From positions 1-31,309 of the IMG/VR virus record IMGVR_UViG_3300043470_002871: 31,309 nt of DNA, one strand, 5' to 3'. The notes below the pieces were generated by a model. That model ran no database searches. It saw only the letters and a list, made by a program, of their open reading frames with translations, and was not told the origin of the DNA. Positions 30,620 to 31,309 of this stretch are shown piece by piece (the stretch's first letter is position 1; each line of letters opens with the position of its first letter). The translations under genes and the position numbers were made by a program. Source of the stretch: a virus.

Positions 30620-31053
30620 TGGAATTCTTAAACTCACACCCAATCAAGAAATCAGATCTTGGTTTTCATGGAAATCTATTCGGTGGAAAACTTCTTGCCT
30701 GGATTGACGCAGCTGCTGCTGGATATGCCATGCAACTTTGCGATACTCCACGAATAGTAACTGTTTCAATCGATAAATGTTTTTTCGAAAAACCAGCAAA
30801 AGAGGGCCAGCTTCTAAAAATATACGGACGCCCTTCTGAAATTGGAAATACTAGCATTACTCTATACATGGAAGCTAGAGCACACAATGTATATACCGGA
30901 AAGCAGATAATTGTTCTTCGAACTCAAATCAAATTTGTAAGAATTGATGAAGAGGGAAATCCTATTCCGATTGGAGAAAAAGGTAGAATTAGAATTAAAA
31001 ATTTAATTGATACAGCGCACAGTGATGCAATCTCAAAAATTAGTGCTGAGTAA
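30619..31053 (+). CDS. Hotdog-fold acyl-CoA thioesterase
   Basis: 144 residues. Motif H17GNLFGGKLLAWIDAAAA matches the YciA/acyl-CoA hydrolase pattern (NxxGxxFGGxLLxxxD), with Asp30 the candidate catalytic residue. The central strands read PRIVTVSIDKCFFEKPAKEG, LLKIYGRPSEIGNTSITLYM, and IIVLRTQIKFVRIDEEGNPI. Hotdog thioesterases release acyl groups from acyl-CoA and change lipid pools. In a phage this may affect membrane composition or feed metabolism during infection. Starts by TAATG from the previous gene. Confidence 0.8.
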   Translation: MEFLNSHPIKKSDLGFHGNLFGGKLLAWIDAAAAGYAMQLCDTPRIVTVSIDKCFFEKPAKEGQLLKIYGRPSEIGNTSITLYMEARAHNVYTGKQIIVLRTQIKFVRIDEEGNPIPIGEKGRIRIKNLIDTAHSDAISKISAE

Positions 31054-31088
31054 TTATTCTTCCAGATATATAAATTAAAAGGTTAAAT

Positions 31089-31309
31089 ATGCCTAACCGC
31101 TGGGTCAAATTATTTGAAGATTTTTCAAATCAACAAACTCTTACAGTTTACCACAATAGTCCATCAAAAATAGATGAATTTACGTCTAGACCAATATGGG
31201 CTTCTCTAGAATTAGATGAGTCACTGGCCTTCTATGATAATTCTATGGAAACGATTGGAGAAAGTTATCTATATGAGATTGTAGTAAAAGGAAATTTTGA
31301 ATGGGATAT
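31089..31309 (+). CDS. Start of a putative packaged ADP-ribosyltransferase-like protein (runs off the window)
   Basis: 73 complete codons visible. MPNRWVKLFEDFSNQQT has the aromatic targeting-like peptide (KLFEDF). The next part, LTVYHNSPSKIDEFTSRPIW, then SLELDESLAFYDN and GESYLYEIVVKGNFEWD, fits the start of ART-fold toxins (YHxT-type strand, then an S/D-rich strand and a following VYEVxVKG strand). T4 Alt is a head-packed ADP-ribosyltransferase with such a peptide, so this could be an analogue. The catalytic Glu is beyond the window, so the assignment is tentative. Confidence 0.4.
   Translation, partial: MPNRWVKLFEDFSNQQTLTVYHNSPSKIDEFTSRPIWASLELDESLAFYDNSMETIGESYLYEIVVKGNFEWD

Noticed and set aside
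1-31309. CRISPR array, tRNA, rRNA, insertion sequence or integrase
   Set aside because: No regularly spaced repeats, no cloverleaf-like sequence, no transposase or recombinase motif and no target duplications were seen.

Overview
The window looks like part of the genome of a large, strictly lytic, T4-like myovirus infecting a Bacteroidota (probably Flavobacteriia-like) host. All recognisable genes lie on the + strand, packed with ATGA, TAATG or longer overlaps, and the DNA is very AT-rich. The T4-like side rests on the C-terminal nuclease half of a gp17-type large terminase, a gp26-like baseplate protein, a set of proteins with T4-style capsid-targeting N-termini, and repeated late-promoter-like TATAAATA/TAAATAATAAAAA boxes. 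The Bacteroidota side rests on a secreted adhesin-like protein with a type IX secretion (T9SS) C-terminal signal and on a DUF4494-type protein. I saw no integrase, tRNA, rRNA, CRISPR array or insertion sequence.

Layout. 1-3.2 kb: terminase large subunit end, a small protein, an ECF-like sigma factor and three membrane or membrane-anchored proteins. 3.2-12.3 kb: a late virion block with small beta-rich proteins, the gp26-like baseplate protein, long low-complexity or beta-rich tail-type proteins and a helical 531-residue protein, with a membrane-anchored coiled-coil protein and a tiny 38-residue lipoprotein. 12.3-15 kb: an SH3-like small protein, an FkbM methyltransferase and a GT-B glycosyltransferase resembling T4 beta-glucosyltransferase, separated by two good terminators. 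15-22.6 kb: T9SS-type secreted protein, a 606-residue hydrophobic putative internal virion protein, an ATP-grasp-like protein, a Nudix hydrolase, a two-domain endolysin, two paralogous acidic proteins and a DUF192 protein. 22.6-25.9 kb: ATP-dependent DNA ligase, DUF4494 protein, calcineurin-type phosphoesterase and small unknowns. 25.97-28.3 kb: a compositionally distinct cassette of overlapping small genes ending in thymidylate synthase. 28.3-31.3 kb: small conserved phage unknowns, a hotdog acyl-CoA thioesterase and the start of a possible ADP-ribosyltransferase.

Three observations stand out. (1) A peptide module of roughly 35-50 residues (start [EG]LSxxER, end near NIPTK) occurs in two tandem small genes and again, in frame, at two separate places inside thymidylate synthase, which is 391 residues long as a result. 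The same small genes are joined by a nearly identical 64-base junction that ends one gene and starts the next. (2) Several unrelated enzymes and small proteins begin with a short aromatic/hydrophobic peptide followed by an [LIM]xE site, like the T4 capsid-targeting sequence, suggesting a set of proteins packed into the head and trimmed by the prohead protease. (3) The phage carries what appears to be a T9SS-exported surface protein behind a late promoter.

How it fits together: the sigma factor may read the TAAATAAT boxes to turn on virion, lysis and cargo genes late. Ligase, thymidylate synthase and the phosphoesterase serve DNA replication and nucleotide metabolism. The methyltransferase and glycosyltransferase modify DNA or surface components. 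Functional statements not tied to a named motif are inference.
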